Origin: an uncultured Porphyromonadaceae bacterium
GTDB taxonomy: Bacteria > Bacteroidota > Bacteroidia > Bacteroidales > Muribaculaceae
Length of the DNA stretch: 6,271 nucleotides
Assembly (NCBI GenBank): GCA_947175225.1
Contig: CAMWLX010000218.1
Location: 1-6,271 of the forward strand
Reading direction: 5' to 3'
The translations under genes were made by a program, and so were the position numbers. Positions 1-6,271 of the stretch are shown here, one piece after another. How positions within the stretch are numbered: the first letter of the stretch is position 1; each line of letters starts with the position of its first letter. The notes under the pieces were generated by a model. The model ran no database searches. It had not been told where the DNA came from and saw only the letters and a program-made list of their open reading frames with translations.

Positions 1-18
1 AATATAGACATTTTAGCA

Positions 19-1407
19 ATGACTATCCGAAAACATCGACTGGCGATGCTTCTTGTAAGTGTGCTTGCTTTCGGCGCTCAAGTCTTTGCCCAGAATCAAG
101 AGGTCGGTTCTCTTTTTTTGGGTGCTTTGGGCTATAATTCCGATTCCATTCCTATAAGCAGGGAAGAATGCATCGACATTGCTCTAAGTCAGAGTCCTAC
201 AATCCGTATCGCAGATCTTGAGGTGAAAAGAGTCCAATTCTCAAAGAAGGAGACAGTCGGCAATCTATTGCCGAATATCGGTTTTTCTCTTTCTTATCAA
301 AGAAGCATCGAGCTCCAGACCATCCGAATGAATATGGGTGGAGAGAGCACGAAACTTAAAATGGGTTCCGATAACACTTGGAACACGGGCTTTTCCCTTT
401 CCCTCCCGATTATAGCTCCTACGCTATGGAAGGCGATTTCAATTTCCGACACTCAGATTGCCCAGAACCTTGAAAGTGCTCGCTCAAGCCGTCTTGAACT
501 CGTTAATCAGGTCAATAAAGCCTATTATGCCTTGATGCTCGCTATTGCTTCAAAAGATGTGATCAAACAAAACTACGATATCGCGAAATATACTGCTGAA
601 GTATATAGAAAGCAGTTTGAGCAGGGTACGGCTTCCGAATATGATGTGCTCCGATCTGAGGTGCAGGTGAAGAATATTGAGCCTTCCTTGCTGGATGCCG
701 ATATCTCAGTAAAGCAGTGCCAGCTTTCGCTTAATGTCCTGATGGGTATCGATGATGCTCTTAATCTCTATCCAACTGTGACAATGGAAGACATGCAGAA
801 GGATATGTATGGTTATCTTATGGAATCAAAGAGCCTTTCCGGCAACTCTTCTCTCCGCTCACTTGAACTCCAGCAAAAGTTGGCCGACCAGAATGTGACT
901 ATGAAGAAGTTTGCGTGGATTCCTACGCTCGGTGCAAGTTTCAATGTCAACTGGCTTTCTCTAAGTAATGGCCCTATGTTTAAGGATGTAGATTTCTCCC
1001 CATACTCTTCTCTCGGAGTCAGTCTGTCAGTCCCCATTTTTTCAGGCGGCACTAAATGGTATCAGCTAAAGCAAGCAAAGGTGCAGGCCAACGAACTTGC
1101 CCTTCAAAAGGAAAATCTTATCAATAGCCTAAATATGCAAGTTGATCTTGCTCTCGACAATATCAATCGTCAGGCTAAGCAGATCGATTCCTCAAAAGAG
1201 GGTGTGCGTCAGGCAAAGAAAGCCCACGATATCATGCTGAAGAGTTTTCAGATTGGTGCTGCTTCCTATCTCCAACTGCGCGATAGCGAACTCGCGGACA
1301 CCAGTGCCCAACTCTCTTATTTACAGTCAATCTACAATTATTTAGTATCCACAAGCGAACTTGACCTCCTTCTTGGCAAGGACAGCGCAATTCAAATAGC
1401 AAAATGA
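19..1407 (+). CDS. TolC-like outer-membrane efflux channel (OEP family)
   Basis: Outer-membrane factor that would form the trimeric exit duct of the RND pump encoded downstream. The 462-residue product starts with a basic n-region (RKHR) and a hydrophobic stretch, and has a likely signal peptidase I site after VFA (residue 24). Two OEP-type halves are visible, about residues 48-245 and 265-455. They repeat each other: FSLSLPI (125-131) matches VSLSVPI (333-339) before helical segments, and QFEQGTASEYDVLRSE (199-214) matches SFQIGAASYLQLRDSE (409-424), as is usual for TolC relatives. The length is typical of the family. The ATG at 19 is preferred over the ATG at 46 because it supplies the charged n-region, but the frame stays open to the window edge and no Shine-Dalgarno site is seen, so an earlier start cannot be excluded. 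The stop overlaps the adaptor start (ATGA), which suggests translational coupling. Family assignment is firm; substrate is unknown. Confidence 0.95.
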   Translation: MTIRKHRLAMLLVSVLAFGAQVFAQNQEVGSLFLGALGYNSDSIPISREECIDIALSQSPTIRIADLEVKRVQFSKKETVGNLLPNIGFSLSYQRSIELQTIRMNMGGESTKLKMGSDNTWNTGFSLSLPIIAPTLWKAISISDTQIAQNLESARSSRLELVNQVNKAYYALMLAIASKDVIKQNYDIAKYTAEVYRKQFEQGTASEYDVLRSEVQVKNIEPSLLDADISVKQCQLSLNVLMGIDDALNLYPTVTMEDMQKDMYGYLMESKSLSGNSSLRSLELQQKLADQNVTMKKFAWIPTLGASFNVNWLSLSNGPMFKDVDFSPYSSLGVSLSVPIFSGGTKWYQLKQAKVQANELALQKENLINSLNMQVDLALDNINRQAKQIDSSKEGVRQAKKAHDIMLKSFQIGAASYLQLRDSELADTSAQLSYLQSIYNYLVSTSELDLLLGKDSAIQIAK

Positions 1408-2462
1408 AAACTTTTAAATACGTTTCTTCGGCCCTTGTGCTTGCTCTCGCACTGGGTGCTTGCAGCAAAGAAAAAGCAAACTCTGAGAGCGAAAAGGAAG
1501 ACGTTCCGGTAGTGAAGACATTGAAAGTTGGAGAAGAGGAAGTAGAGCAACTCTCAGTTTACACCGCTTCTGTTGAACCCGAAGTCATCAACAACATCTC
1601 GGCAATGATGGCAAACCGTATCAAGGCTATCTATGTAGATGAAGGAGTGCGCGTAGCTAAAGGACAAAAACTTGTCCAACTCGACGATGTCAACACTACT
1701 CAGTATGAACTGGCAGTAGACAATGCAAAGGCTGCCCTGCGCAATGCCCAGGTCAACTATGACCGTGCTGTAGAGCTTCTAAAAATTGGTGGCGGAACTC
1801 AGCAACAGGTTGATCAAATGGAGATGACACTCATCAATGCAAAGAACTCAGTGGCTCAAGCTGAACGTACTTTGGCAAATGCTCGCGAAAATACTGTGTT
1901 GGTTTCCCCTATCAGTGGCGTGGTGACTAAGCGCAATTATGATCCGGGGGATATGACAGGAGCTCTACCTATCCTCACTGTCGCACAGATCAATCCTGTG
2001 AAGGTCGTGATCAACGTCAATGAGTCTGAACTCTCGAAAATCAATAAGGGTATGCCGGTGGATCTTACTTTCAATACATACGGTGATGAAGTGTTCAAAG
2101 GCCATGTCTCTCTCGTGATGCCGACTGTAGATGCCGCAAGCCGCACAGTGGGAGTTGAGATTACACTTCCGAATGCCGACGGACGTGTGCTTCCGGGTAT
2201 GTTCGGACGCGCCACGATCTCGCTCGGAACTGCCAACCATGTCGTAGTGCCGGATCGCGCAGTCGTGAAGCAGCAGGGTAGTGGCGACCATTATGTATAC
2301 GTGCTAAAAAATGATGGAACTGTATCATATAATAAGGTGCAACTTGGTCAGCGCATCGGTACAAGCTATGAACTTATCTCAGGCGTTCCCGCAAATGCGG
2401 AAGTCATAGTAGAAGGCCAAAATGCCCTCACCAACGGCAAAAAAGTTCAAGTCCTAAAATAA
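1404..2462 (+). CDS. RND efflux periplasmic adaptor lipoprotein (HlyD/AcrA family)
   Basis: Membrane fusion protein that would link the inner-membrane pump to the TolC-like channel. The 352-residue product has a lipoprotein signal with lipobox LGAC, so Cys20 should be lipidated after cleavage. An acidic, Lys/Ser-rich linker follows (21-33). The lipoyl (barrel-sandwich) domain is split into halves at about 60-96 and 163-190, the second carrying VSPISGVVTKRNYDPGD. Between them lies an alpha-helical hairpin at about 98-160, rich in Ala, Gln and Asn. A beta-barrel domain covers about 198-275, with the family-like LPGMFGRATI near 263-272. A membrane-proximal domain begins at VPDRAVV (282-288) and runs to the C terminus. 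Length and domain order match AcrA/MexA-type adaptors. The gene overlaps the upstream gene by 4 bases and is separated from the pump gene by 89 bases holding a repeat-derived inverted repeat. Confidence 0.95.
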   Translation: MKTFKYVSSALVLALALGACSKEKANSESEKEDVPVVKTLKVGEEEVEQLSVYTASVEPEVINNISAMMANRIKAIYVDEGVRVAKGQKLVQLDDVNTTQYELAVDNAKAALRNAQVNYDRAVELLKIGGGTQQQVDQMEMTLINAKNSVAQAERTLANARENTVLVSPISGVVTKRNYDPGDMTGALPILTVAQINPVKVVINVNESELSKINKGMPVDLTFNTYGDEVFKGHVSLVMPTVDAASRTVGVEITLPNADGRVLPGMFGRATISLGTANHVVVPDRAVVKQQGSGDHYVYVLKNDGTVSYNKVQLGQRIGTSYELISGVPANAEVIVEGQNALTNGKKVQVLK

Positions 2463-2464
2463 AA

Positions 2465-2530
2465 AATGCATAATTCATAATGCATAATTGAAATTCGAGT
2501 TGGCTAAATAGATTGTGAATTATGCATTAT
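2465..2530 (+). repeat. AT-rich direct and inverted repeat between adaptor and pump genes
   Basis: AATGCATAATT occurs at 2465-2475 and again at 2479-2489 (14-base period). Its reverse complement lies at 2516-2530. Two alternative 13-bp perfect stems are possible: 2477-2489 with 2518-2530, and 2465-2477 with 2516-2528. The RNA could therefore fold as a hairpin with a loop of about 28-38 bases. No T-run follows the right arm, so it does not look like an intrinsic terminator and read-through into the pump gene is expected. It resembles short AT-rich intergenic repeats seen in Bacteroidales genomes. A role in mRNA processing or in setting the adaptor:pump ratio is only inferred. Confidence 0.8.
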
Positions 2531-2551
2531 ACATTCAATAAAGAATAAACT

Positions 2552-5500
2552 ATGAGCTTATATGGATCAGCGGTAAAGCGCCCGATTATGACCACTCTAT
2601 GCTTCGTGACAGTGGTGATTCTCGGTCTTTTCTCGCTTACAAAACTTCCGGTAGACCTCTTCCCGGATATAGATACCAACACCATCATGGTGATCACGAT
2701 ATATCCCGGCGCAAGTTCGGAGGATATAGAGCAAAATGTGACTAAGCCTCTTGAGAATGTGATGAACTCTGTGGAACATTTGAAGCATATCACTTCTCAG
2801 AGCCGTGAAAATACGTCGGTCATAACCATTGAATTTGAATACGGTTATGATATTGATGACCTGACCAATGATGTCCGCGATAAACTTGACATGGTGGCTT
2901 CGTCGCTTCCCGACGATTGCCAGAACCCTATAATATTCAAGTTTTCTACAGATATGATTCCTATATGCCTCCTCTCAGTGGAGGCAAAGGAGAGTATGGC
3001 TGGTCTCTACAAGATTCTTGACGATGGGGTAGCCAACCCTCTCGCCCGAATCGACGGTGTGGGTACAGTATCAATCTCTGGTGCTCCTAAGCGTGAGATT
3101 CACATCTATTGTGACCCTAACAAACTGGAAGCATACCACCTGACTGTCGAAGGAATTGCAGGTGTCATCACTGCCGAAAACCGAAATATCCCCGGCGGTG
3201 CTTTCGATATCGGCAGCAATACATTCTCTTTGCGTGTTCAGGGTGAGTTTGACGAGACATCCGAACTTCTGAATGTCCCCGTTGGCACTTACAATGGTTC
3301 GATCATCTATCTTAAGGATGTGGCACAAGTAGACGACTCCTTCGAAGAGCGTACACAGCACTCATATATTGGAGGTAAAGAGGGCGCAATCATTGTAATC
3401 CAGAAGCAGAGTGGTGCTAACTCTGTGCAGATTTCTGAGCAAGTGATGAAGATGCTTCCTAAGCTTCAGAAGAATCTTCCTTCCGATATCAAGCTTGGTG
3501 TGATTGTCGATACTTCCGACAATATCCGAAATACTATCGCTTCTCTTGTTGAGACAGTGCTTTATGCACTTCTCTTTGTGATGATTGTGGTATTCTTCTT
3601 CCTTGGGCGTTGGAGAGCTACTATGATCATTGTGATCACAATTCCTGTATCTCTTATCGCGTCGTTCATCTATCTGTATGCCACGGGCAATACGCTCAAC
3701 ATCGTGTCTCTGTCTGCGCTTTCGATTTCTATCGGTATGGTAGTCGACGATGCCATTGTGGTTCTCGAGAATGTGACTACACATATCGAGCGTGGTTCCG
3801 ATCCTAAACAGGCTGCCGTTCATGGTACGAATGAGGTGGCAATCTCCGTTATTGCATCTACTCTGACACTTATTGCAGTGTTCTTCCCGCTTACTTTGGT
3901 GACAGGTATGACCGGTGTTCTTTTCCGCCAGCTCGGATGGATGGTCTGCATCATGATGATCATCTCTACCACTTGTGCGCTTTCTCTTACCCCGATGCTC
4001 TGCTCTCAGTGGCTCCGTCGTGTCAACCATCATGGTCAGCTCTTCATAAAGCTCTATGGTCCGATAGAAAGGGCTCTTGACAGGTTCGACAATTGGTATG
4101 CAGGAGTGTTGCGCAAGGTAGTTGCTCACCGCACTGTGACTGTCATTGTCTGCCTTGGAATCTTTGCAGGCTCAATCTTCTTGATGAGGTTTGTCGGCAC
4201 GGAGTTCTTCCCTACTCAAGACAATGGTCGACTCGGTGTTAGTCTTCAACTTCCCATAGGTAGCCGCGTTGAAAGAGCTTATGACGCTACTCATCGCCTT
4301 GATTCTCTTTGGCGCGAGAAGTATCCTGAAATAAAGGTCAGCTCATTCACTGTAGGTCCGGCTTCTTCCGACAATACATTTGCATCTCTCAGCGACAATG
4401 GTGCACACATTGTTTCGATGAACATCAACTTATATAAAAAGACTGAACGTAAGCGTGGCATTAAGGAAATTGCTGATGGTATGCGTAAGGATCTCAAAGA
4501 GCAGTTCCCCGAATTCGTAAAGGCTCAAGTGAACGTCGGTGGTGGCCGTGGTTCCGGTATGGGTGGTCAGTCGGTAGTCGACTTTGAAATTTATGGATAT
4601 AATTTCACCGAAACTGACTCCGTAGCTCGTATGCTTAAGCAAGCTCTTATAGGAATTGAAGGCACTGCCGACGTCATGATTTCGCGTGATGACTACCAAC
4701 CGGAATATCAAGTAGACTTCGATCGTGAAAAATTGAGTCTCTATGGTCTTAATCTCGCTTCCGTAGCTCAGATGCTCCGTAATCGTGTGAATGGTGCCAC
4801 AGCCTCTCAGTTCCGCGAAGATGGCGAGGAATATGATATCAAGGTGATGTTTGATAAGAAGCATCGTACTACTCTTGAAGATCTTGAGAATATCGTTGTG
4901 GTTACTCCGACAGGTGGGCAGGTTCGTATTAAAGAACTTGGCAAGGTAGTAGAGCGTTTCTCTCCTCCTACAATCGAGCGTAAGGACCGCGAACGTCTTG
5001 TGACTGTTTCAGCTGTGGTTGACGGCGTGCCTATGAGCCAGGTCGTAGAGCAGGCTCAGATTCAAATTGACCAGATGCATCTTCCGGCAGGTATCTCTAT
5101 TCAGCTTTCTGGTAGCTACGAGGATCAGCAAGATTCATTCTCCGATCTCCTTATGCTTGGTATCCTTATCGTGATACTTGTATATATTGTGATGGCAGCT
5201 CAGTTTGAGAGCTTCACTTATCCCGGTATTATCATGACTTCATTGCTTTTCGCATTCTCCGGAGTTTTCCTCATCCTTTGGTTGACCGGGCATACCCTCA
5301 ATGTGATGTCAATGATCGGAGCGATCATGCTTATCGGTATTGTAGTGAAGAATGGTATCGTTCTTATCGACTACATTATCCTCAATCGTGAACGTGGTCT
5401 GAGCATACGGCGTGCGGTAATTGACGCCGGTCGTTCACGTCTCCGTCCTGTTATCATGACGACTGCCACTACCATCCTCGGTATGGTGCCTATGGCAGTA

Positions 5501-5683
5501 GGATCAGGAGAGGGCGCTGAGATGTGGCAGCCGATGGGTACAGCCGTGATCGGTGGTCTGACATTCTCTACCATCCTCACGCTTCTCTTCGTCCCCGTCC
5601 TCTACTGCTCCTTCGCAGGCCGCGGTGTCCTCAACGTCCGCAAGAACCTAAGAAAATCTCATGCAGAGAAGCATAATGGCTGA
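2552..5683 (+). CDS. RND efflux pump, inner-membrane permease (AcrB-like, HAE-1 type)
   Basis: Proton-driven inner-membrane exporter that would act as a trimer with the adaptor and channel upstream. The 1043 residues are close to the usual AcrB length (about 1,050). TM1 lies at about 10-30, followed by KLPVDLFPDID (31-41), the standard start of the first porter domain. TM2-6 lie at about 334-485; TM4 holds the proton-relay pair D399-D400 in GMVVDDAIVVLEN. TM7 (about 527-547) is followed by FVGTEFFPTQDNG. The second porter domain spans about 560-860, and TM8-12 about 864-1020. K933 in GIVVKNGIVLID and R965 in RSRLRP correspond to the TM10 and TM11 relay residues of AcrB. The paired Asp motif favours the drug/hydrophobe (HAE-1) class over metal exporters of the CusA type, which carry DAA in TM4. 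A glycine-rich stretch (663-672) lies in the second porter domain. The start has no Shine-Dalgarno site but an A-rich leader. No frameshift is seen. Substrate unknown. Confidence 0.97.
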   Translation: MSLYGSAVKRPIMTTLCFVTVVILGLFSLTKLPVDLFPDIDTNTIMVITIYPGASSEDIEQNVTKPLENVMNSVEHLKHITSQSRENTSVITIEFEYGYDIDDLTNDVRDKLDMVASSLPDDCQNPIIFKFSTDMIPICLLSVEAKESMAGLYKILDDGVANPLARIDGVGTVSISGAPKREIHIYCDPNKLEAYHLTVEGIAGVITAENRNIPGGAFDIGSNTFSLRVQGEFDETSELLNVPVGTYNGSIIYLKDVAQVDDSFEERTQHSYIGGKEGAIIVIQKQSGANSVQISEQVMKMLPKLQKNLPSDIKLGVIVDTSDNIRNTIASLVETVLYALLFVMIVVFFFLGRWRATMIIVITIPVSLIASFIYLYATGNTLNIVSLSALSISIGMVVDDAIVVLENVTTHIERGSDPKQAAVHGTNEVAISVIASTLTLIAVFFPLTLVTGMTGVLFRQLGWMVCIMMIISTTCALSLTPMLCSQWLRRVNHHGQLFIKLYGPIERALDRFDNWYAGVLRKVVAHRTVTVIVCLGIFAGSIFLMRFVGTEFFPTQDNGRLGVSLQLPIGSRVERAYDATHRLDSLWREKYPEIKVSSFTVGPASSDNTFASLSDNGAHIVSMNINLYKKTERKRGIKEIADGMRKDLKEQFPEFVKAQVNVGGGRGSGMGGQSVVDFEIYGYNFTETDSVARMLKQALIGIEGTADVMISRDDYQPEYQVDFDREKLSLYGLNLASVAQMLRNRVNGATASQFREDGEEYDIKVMFDKKHRTTLEDLENIVVVTPTGGQVRIKELGKVVERFSPPTIERKDRERLVTVSAVVDGVPMSQVVEQAQIQIDQMHLPAGISIQLSGSYEDQQDSFSDLLMLGILIVILVYIVMAAQFESFTYPGIIMTSLLFAFSGVFLILWLTGHTLNVMSMIGAIMLIGIVVKNGIVLIDYIILNRERGLSIRRAVIDAGRSRLRPVIMTTATTILGMVPMAVGSGEGAEMWQPMGTAVIGGLTFSTILTLLFVPVLYCSFAGRGVLNVRKNLRKSHAEKHNG

Positions 5684-5705
5684 GGCCGCAAAGTATCAGG
5701 TTGTC

Positions 5706-5749
5706 CATGATATATCATGACGCATCATGTTTTATCTTGATATATCATG
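5706..5749 (+). repeat. Cluster of three 14-bp near-palindromes between pump and PII-like genes
   Basis: CATGATATATCATG at 5706-5719 is a perfect 14-bp palindrome. A second unit, CATGACGCATCATG, is at 5716-5729, and a third, CTTGATATATCATG, at 5736-5749. Unit starts are 10 and 20 bases apart, about one and two helical turns. TGATATATCATGA is repeated exactly at 5708-5720 and 5738-5750. This could be a tandem operator for a dimeric regulator of the PII-like gene, or one more dispersed Bacteroidales intergenic repeat. The sequence alone does not decide. No good TAnnTTTG promoter was found in this gap. Confidence 0.75.
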
Positions 5750-5757
5750 AATCAATC

Positions 5758-5771
5758 TTACAACTTACAAC
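5758..5771 (+). repeat. Tandem TTACAAC heptamer in the PII-like gene leader
   Basis: TTACAAC is present twice back to back (5758-5764 and 5765-5771), 18 bases before the start codon of the PII-like gene. The leader that follows is A-rich (ataacaaca) with no Shine-Dalgarno match. This is usual for Bacteroidota mRNAs, where A-rich unstructured leaders help initiation. Function beyond that is unknown. Confidence 0.6.
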
Positions 5772-5789
5772 TGAAAACTTATAACAACA

Positions 5790-6083
5790 ATGAAATCAAT
5801 ATTCATAGCCTTCGACAGGGCCCACTATGATAAGATAGTGGATATACTGACCCAGAGCAACTGCCGCGGTTATACAGCCTTCACTGATGTGCAAGGGCGC
5901 GGTAGCCACAAAGGTGAACCACACTACGGCAGCCATGCATGGCCCGGACTCGCCAGTGCAATCATAACGATAGTCGACGACCGCCAAGTAGACCCATTGC
6001 TCGCAAAGCTTCATCAACTTGATGAAGATCGTCCGATGCTCGGTCTCCGGGCCTTCGTCTGGAACGTCGAAAAATCCATCTAA
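5790..6083 (+). CDS. Small PII-like (GlnB/CutA-fold) protein, possible efflux-linked sensor
   Basis: Predicted 97-residue cytosolic protein with no signal peptide or membrane segment. It follows the PII pattern: strand KSIFIAF (2-8), helix about 11-23, strand and turn RGYTAFTDVQGRG (26-38; compare TGMTVTEVKGFG in GlnB), a T-loop-like segment (39-53), strand SAIITIV (56-62), helix about 66-76, and final strand LRAFVWNVEKSI (86-97; compare KIFVFDVARVI). It ends there, so the C-terminal nucleotide-contacting region of GlnB is missing, and the B-loop lysine region (GDGK) is replaced by MLGLR. Classical ATP binding is therefore doubtful. The T-loop segment is a few residues shorter than in GlnB and holds H40, H45, H49 and W51. 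It lies 106 bases downstream of the pump on the same strand and shares its terminator, so a sensory or regulatory role for the pump is plausible but inferred. Fold assignment is by eye. Confidence 0.8.
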   Translation: MKSIFIAFDRAHYDKIVDILTQSNCRGYTAFTDVQGRGSHKGEPHYGSHAWPGLASAIITIVDDRQVDPLLAKLHQLDEDRPMLGLRAFVWNVEKSI

Positions 6084-6093
6084 CTCGATTAGT

Positions 6094-6128
6094 AATGCTC
6101 TGCCATCTATGGCGGAGCATTTTTATTT
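6094..6128 (+). terminator. Rho-independent terminator after the PII-like gene
   Basis: A 12-bp stem (6094-6105 with 6110-6121), containing one T·G wobble (6101/6114), closes a 4-base loop TCTA. A T-rich tract follows (6120-6128, with one A). It begins 10 bases after the PII-like stop codon. It is the only clear terminator in the window, so it probably ends the transcript of the whole efflux region. Confidence 0.9.
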
Positions 6129-6157
6129 GCAAGTATCAATATTTTTTTATAATTTTA
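6126..6157 (+). promoter_or_regulatory. Candidate Bacteroidota-type promoter at the end of the terminator
   Basis: TTTG at 6126-6129 and TAATTTTA at 6150-6157 resemble the Bacteroides sigma-factor pattern (TTTG near -33, TAnnTTTG near -7). Spacing is 20 bases and the -7 box differs from consensus only at the last position. Transcription would start around 6162-6166 and run toward the right edge. The region is AT-rich, so a chance match is possible. Confidence 0.35.
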
Positions 6158-6179
6158 CGCCCAGACAAAGACAAAAAGA

Positions 6180-6248
6180 AGGCGATTGTGGTGCGAACGC
6201 AGTGAGTACTCCATTGTCAGATGAGCTTCTTCTCCCCACAAGTCGCCT
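6180..6248 (+). other. Long imperfect hairpin, possible structured leader or small RNA
   Basis: AGGCGATTGTGG (6180-6191) pairs with CCACAAGTCGCCT (6236-6248), giving 12 base pairs with one unpaired G (6242). They enclose 44 bases that hold smaller self-complementary pieces (TGCGAACGCA 6192-6201, GAGTACTC 6204-6211). Outside the stem, AGA (6177-6179) can pair with TCT (6252-6254). It sits just after a candidate promoter and contains no supported gene on the + strand. I do not recognise it as a known riboswitch, tRNA or housekeeping RNA. It could equally be a dispersed repeat or the 5' leader of a gene beyond the window. The rest of 6129-6271 shows nothing further. Confidence 0.4.
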
Positions 6249-6271
6249 GCTTCTATTTAAAGACTTAAGAC

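Noticed and set aside
2465..2530. Inverted repeat as a transcription terminator between adaptor and pump genes
   Set aside because: The stem is AT-rich and the right arm is followed by ACATTCAATAAAG, not a T-run. Ending the transcript here would separate essential parts of one pump.
3362..4129. 255-codon open frame on the minus strand inside the pump gene
   Set aside because: It lies wholly opposite a strongly conserved RND coding frame. Its translation is rich in His, Arg, Asn and Lys with no recognisable domain. It is best explained as a shadow of the pump's codon use.
2552..5683. Heavy-metal (CusA/CzcA) type pump
   Set aside because: TM4 has VDDAIVVLEN with paired aspartates, as in drug-exporting RND pumps, not the DAA pattern of CusA, and no metal-binding methionine cluster was recognised.
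5706..5750. CRISPR array
   Set aside because: Units are 14 bases, partly overlapping and palindromic, with no regular spacers and no cas genes nearby.
5684..5789. Promoter for the PII-like gene, for example TATCTTGA at 5732-5739
   Set aside because: It fits TAnnTTTG poorly and overlaps the repeat cluster, so I do not call it.
6155..6214. Minus-strand mini-frame of 19 codons starting MEYSLRSHHN and ending at TAA
   Set aside because: Very short, with no recognisable family or ribosome site, and it overlaps the candidate hairpin. The frame is open only about 14 codons further upstream. Could be a repeat remnant, but not supportable as a gene.

Overview
This window holds a complete tripartite RND-type drug/solute efflux operon, followed by a small PII-like gene, a strong intrinsic terminator and a short non-coding tail. 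The organism is probably a member of the Bacteroidota, most likely Bacteroidales. Reasons: none of the genes has a clear Shine-Dalgarno site and the start codons follow A-rich leaders; the adaptor is a lipoprotein; the gene order is outer-membrane factor, adaptor, pump; the intergenic gaps carry AT-rich TGCATAATTCAT-type and TGATATATCATGA-type short repeats; and one candidate promoter fits the TTTG / TAnnTTTG pattern. This is an inference from style. No 16S or other marker gene is present.

Layout, all on the + strand. 19-1407: TolC-like outer-membrane factor with a signal peptide. 1404-2462: periplasmic adaptor lipoprotein, overlapping the previous gene by the 4 bases ATGA. 2463-2551: gap with a repeat-derived inverted repeat. 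2552-5683: full-length AcrB-like (HAE-1 type) inner-membrane pump. 5684-5789: gap with a cluster of 14-bp near-palindromes. 5790-6083: 97-aa PII-like protein. 6094-6128: intrinsic terminator. 6129-6271: no convincing gene, but a candidate promoter and a long imperfect hairpin that may begin a new transcript running out of the window.

The first three proteins would assemble into one export machine. The pump uses the proton gradient to move substrates, the adaptor bridges the periplasm, and the TolC-like channel opens through the outer membrane. The substrate cannot be read from the sequence. The pump carries the paired aspartates of drug-exporting RND proteins rather than the metal-exporter signature. 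The small PII-like protein is the least ordinary part. It lacks the nucleotide-binding C-terminal elements of classical GlnB and has three histidines in its T-loop region, so a ligand- or metal-responsive role linked to the pump is a reasonable hypothesis. No transcriptional regulator is visible inside the window. The sequence starts only 18 bases before the first gene, so any promoter or regulator upstream is not seen.
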